Of a stretch of 14,613 bases of DNA, positions 14,197 to 14,613 are shown one piece after another. The stretch spans positions 1 through 14,613 of the forward strand of contig JAZSLU010000010.1 in assembly GCA_045535505.1 (NCBI GenBank), read 5' to 3'. The DNA is from CAKSST01 sp045535505. Lineage in GTDB: Bacteria; Bacillota; Clostridia; Oscillospirales; Acutalibacteraceae. Position numbers and translations under genes: made by a program. The notes beneath the pieces were generated by a model. The model worked only from the letters and a program-made list of their open reading frames with translations, did no database searches and was not told the origin of the DNA. How positions within the stretch are numbered: position 1 is the first letter of the stretch; each line of letters begins with the position of its first letter.

Positions 14197-14591
14197 ACCC
14201 TTTTATAAACCTCCAAGGTTATTTTTTTATGAGATGTGCCAACAAGGTTTTCAGCTTTGATTTTTTTGTATTTTGGCGCTTTTAAATCCAGCTCAAAATA
14301 TGTGTCGGCGGGGTAGTTACGACGCCAGTTGAAAATGTAATATTCATCGGCATCGCCTGGAACGGCATTGTTTTCAACAAAACAATATCCGTCGTTAGCA
14401 AGATATAAAAAATTATCGTTTATTGCAAGGCGGTCGGCACTTTCGAACAACTTTGCAGAATAGCTGTTTAAATGCAGTTTCTCTTGCCCGATAATCTCTA
14501 AAATTTTATGGCAAACAACACTGTCGCGGCTTAGTCTTTTGCCGCAAAAGGTCAAGCCGTTAGATTTATCTATACAAACAAAAATTTTCAT
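14193..14591 (-). CDS. Conserved protein of unknown function, coupled to nuclease
   Basis: A 132-residue soluble protein whose function I cannot assign. No signal peptide or membrane segment is present. Blocks that look conserved are MKIFVCIDKSNGLTFCGKRLSRD at 1-23, LNSYSAKLF at 41-49, NDGYCFVEN at 66-74, YYIFNWRRNYPADTYFELDL at 84-103 and VGTSHKKITLEVYKR at 117-131. I recall similar clostridial proteins that carry the label ribonuclease Z, but this sequence has no HxHxDH metal motif or beta-lactamase length, so that label should not be copied. GGTGA six bases upstream supports the start at 14591. Its TGA overlaps the ATG of the nuclease gene by three bases (ATGA), indicating translational coupling and hence a possible joint role or control. 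The promoter lies beyond the window. Confidence 0.82.
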   Translation of the reverse strand: MKIFVCIDKSNGLTFCGKRLSRDSVVCHKILEIIGQEKLHLNSYSAKLFESADRLAINDNFLYLANDGYCFVENNAVPGDADEYYIFNWRRNYPADTYFELDLKAPKYKKIKAENLVGTSHKKITLEVYKRV

Positions 14592-14613
14592 AAAACATCA
14601 CCAAAGATATTAT

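Noticed and set aside
1..14613. CRISPR array, tRNA/rRNA gene, insertion sequence, prophage or defence island
   Set aside because: No regularly spaced repeats, tRNA-like fold, transposase, integrase or recognised defence gene is visible; the gene content is mostly housekeeping.

Overview
The window reads as ordinary chromosome from a low-GC Gram-positive bacterium of class Clostridia, most likely an uncultured gut Oscillospirales/Ruminococcaceae-type organism. The grounds are AT-rich intergenic DNA, frequent GTG/TTG starts behind strong Shine-Dalgarno sequences, sigma-A-like promoters, a DUF1540 cysteine-rich mini-protein, a lysine/threonine/alanine-tailed trigger factor and the order tig-clpP-clpX. 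The taxonomic placement is inference from protein style; no rRNA gene is present.

Layout, left to right. (1) 1-905: the 3' part of rnhB (RNase HII) followed one base later by a YraN/UPF0102 gene. (2) 906-2530: thrC (threonine synthase) with its own near-consensus promoter, ending in a hairpin shared with a convergent 55-residue DUF1540 gene on the minus strand. (3) 2696-3486: a divergent control region with a perfect 19-base palindrome, then a calcineurin-like metallophosphoesterase. (4) 3487-7001: the protein quality-control block tig, clpP, clpX, closed by a very strong terminator. (5) 7002-8543: a biotin-protein ligase without a DNA-binding domain, then trmO (tRNA m6t6A methyltransferase) with an extended -10 promoter embedded in the preceding terminator. 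(6) 8544-13088: a fused MacB-like ABC transporter (ATPase plus FtsX-type permease with a very large extracellular domain) and a MATE-family exporter, each closed by a near-identical GAGCC-stem terminator. (7) 13089-14613: a short A/T-rich repeat-like segment, then a minus-strand two-gene unit: an uncharacterised 132-residue protein coupled through an ATGA overlap to a secreted, lipoprotein-like DNA/RNA non-specific nuclease with a C-terminal Cys/His module.

Functionally, most of the window is housekeeping: nucleic-acid maintenance, amino-acid synthesis, nascent-chain folding and proteolysis, biotinylation and tRNA modification. The right-hand third is envelope-facing: two exporters and one exported nuclease. 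I see no CRISPR array, tRNA, rRNA, insertion sequence, prophage or recognisable defence island, and no convincing novel multi-gene system. The least explained items are the coupled uncharacterised gene next to the secreted nuclease, the large extracellular domain of the ABC transporter, the DUF1540 mini-protein with its palindromic control region, and the basic tail on trigger factor.
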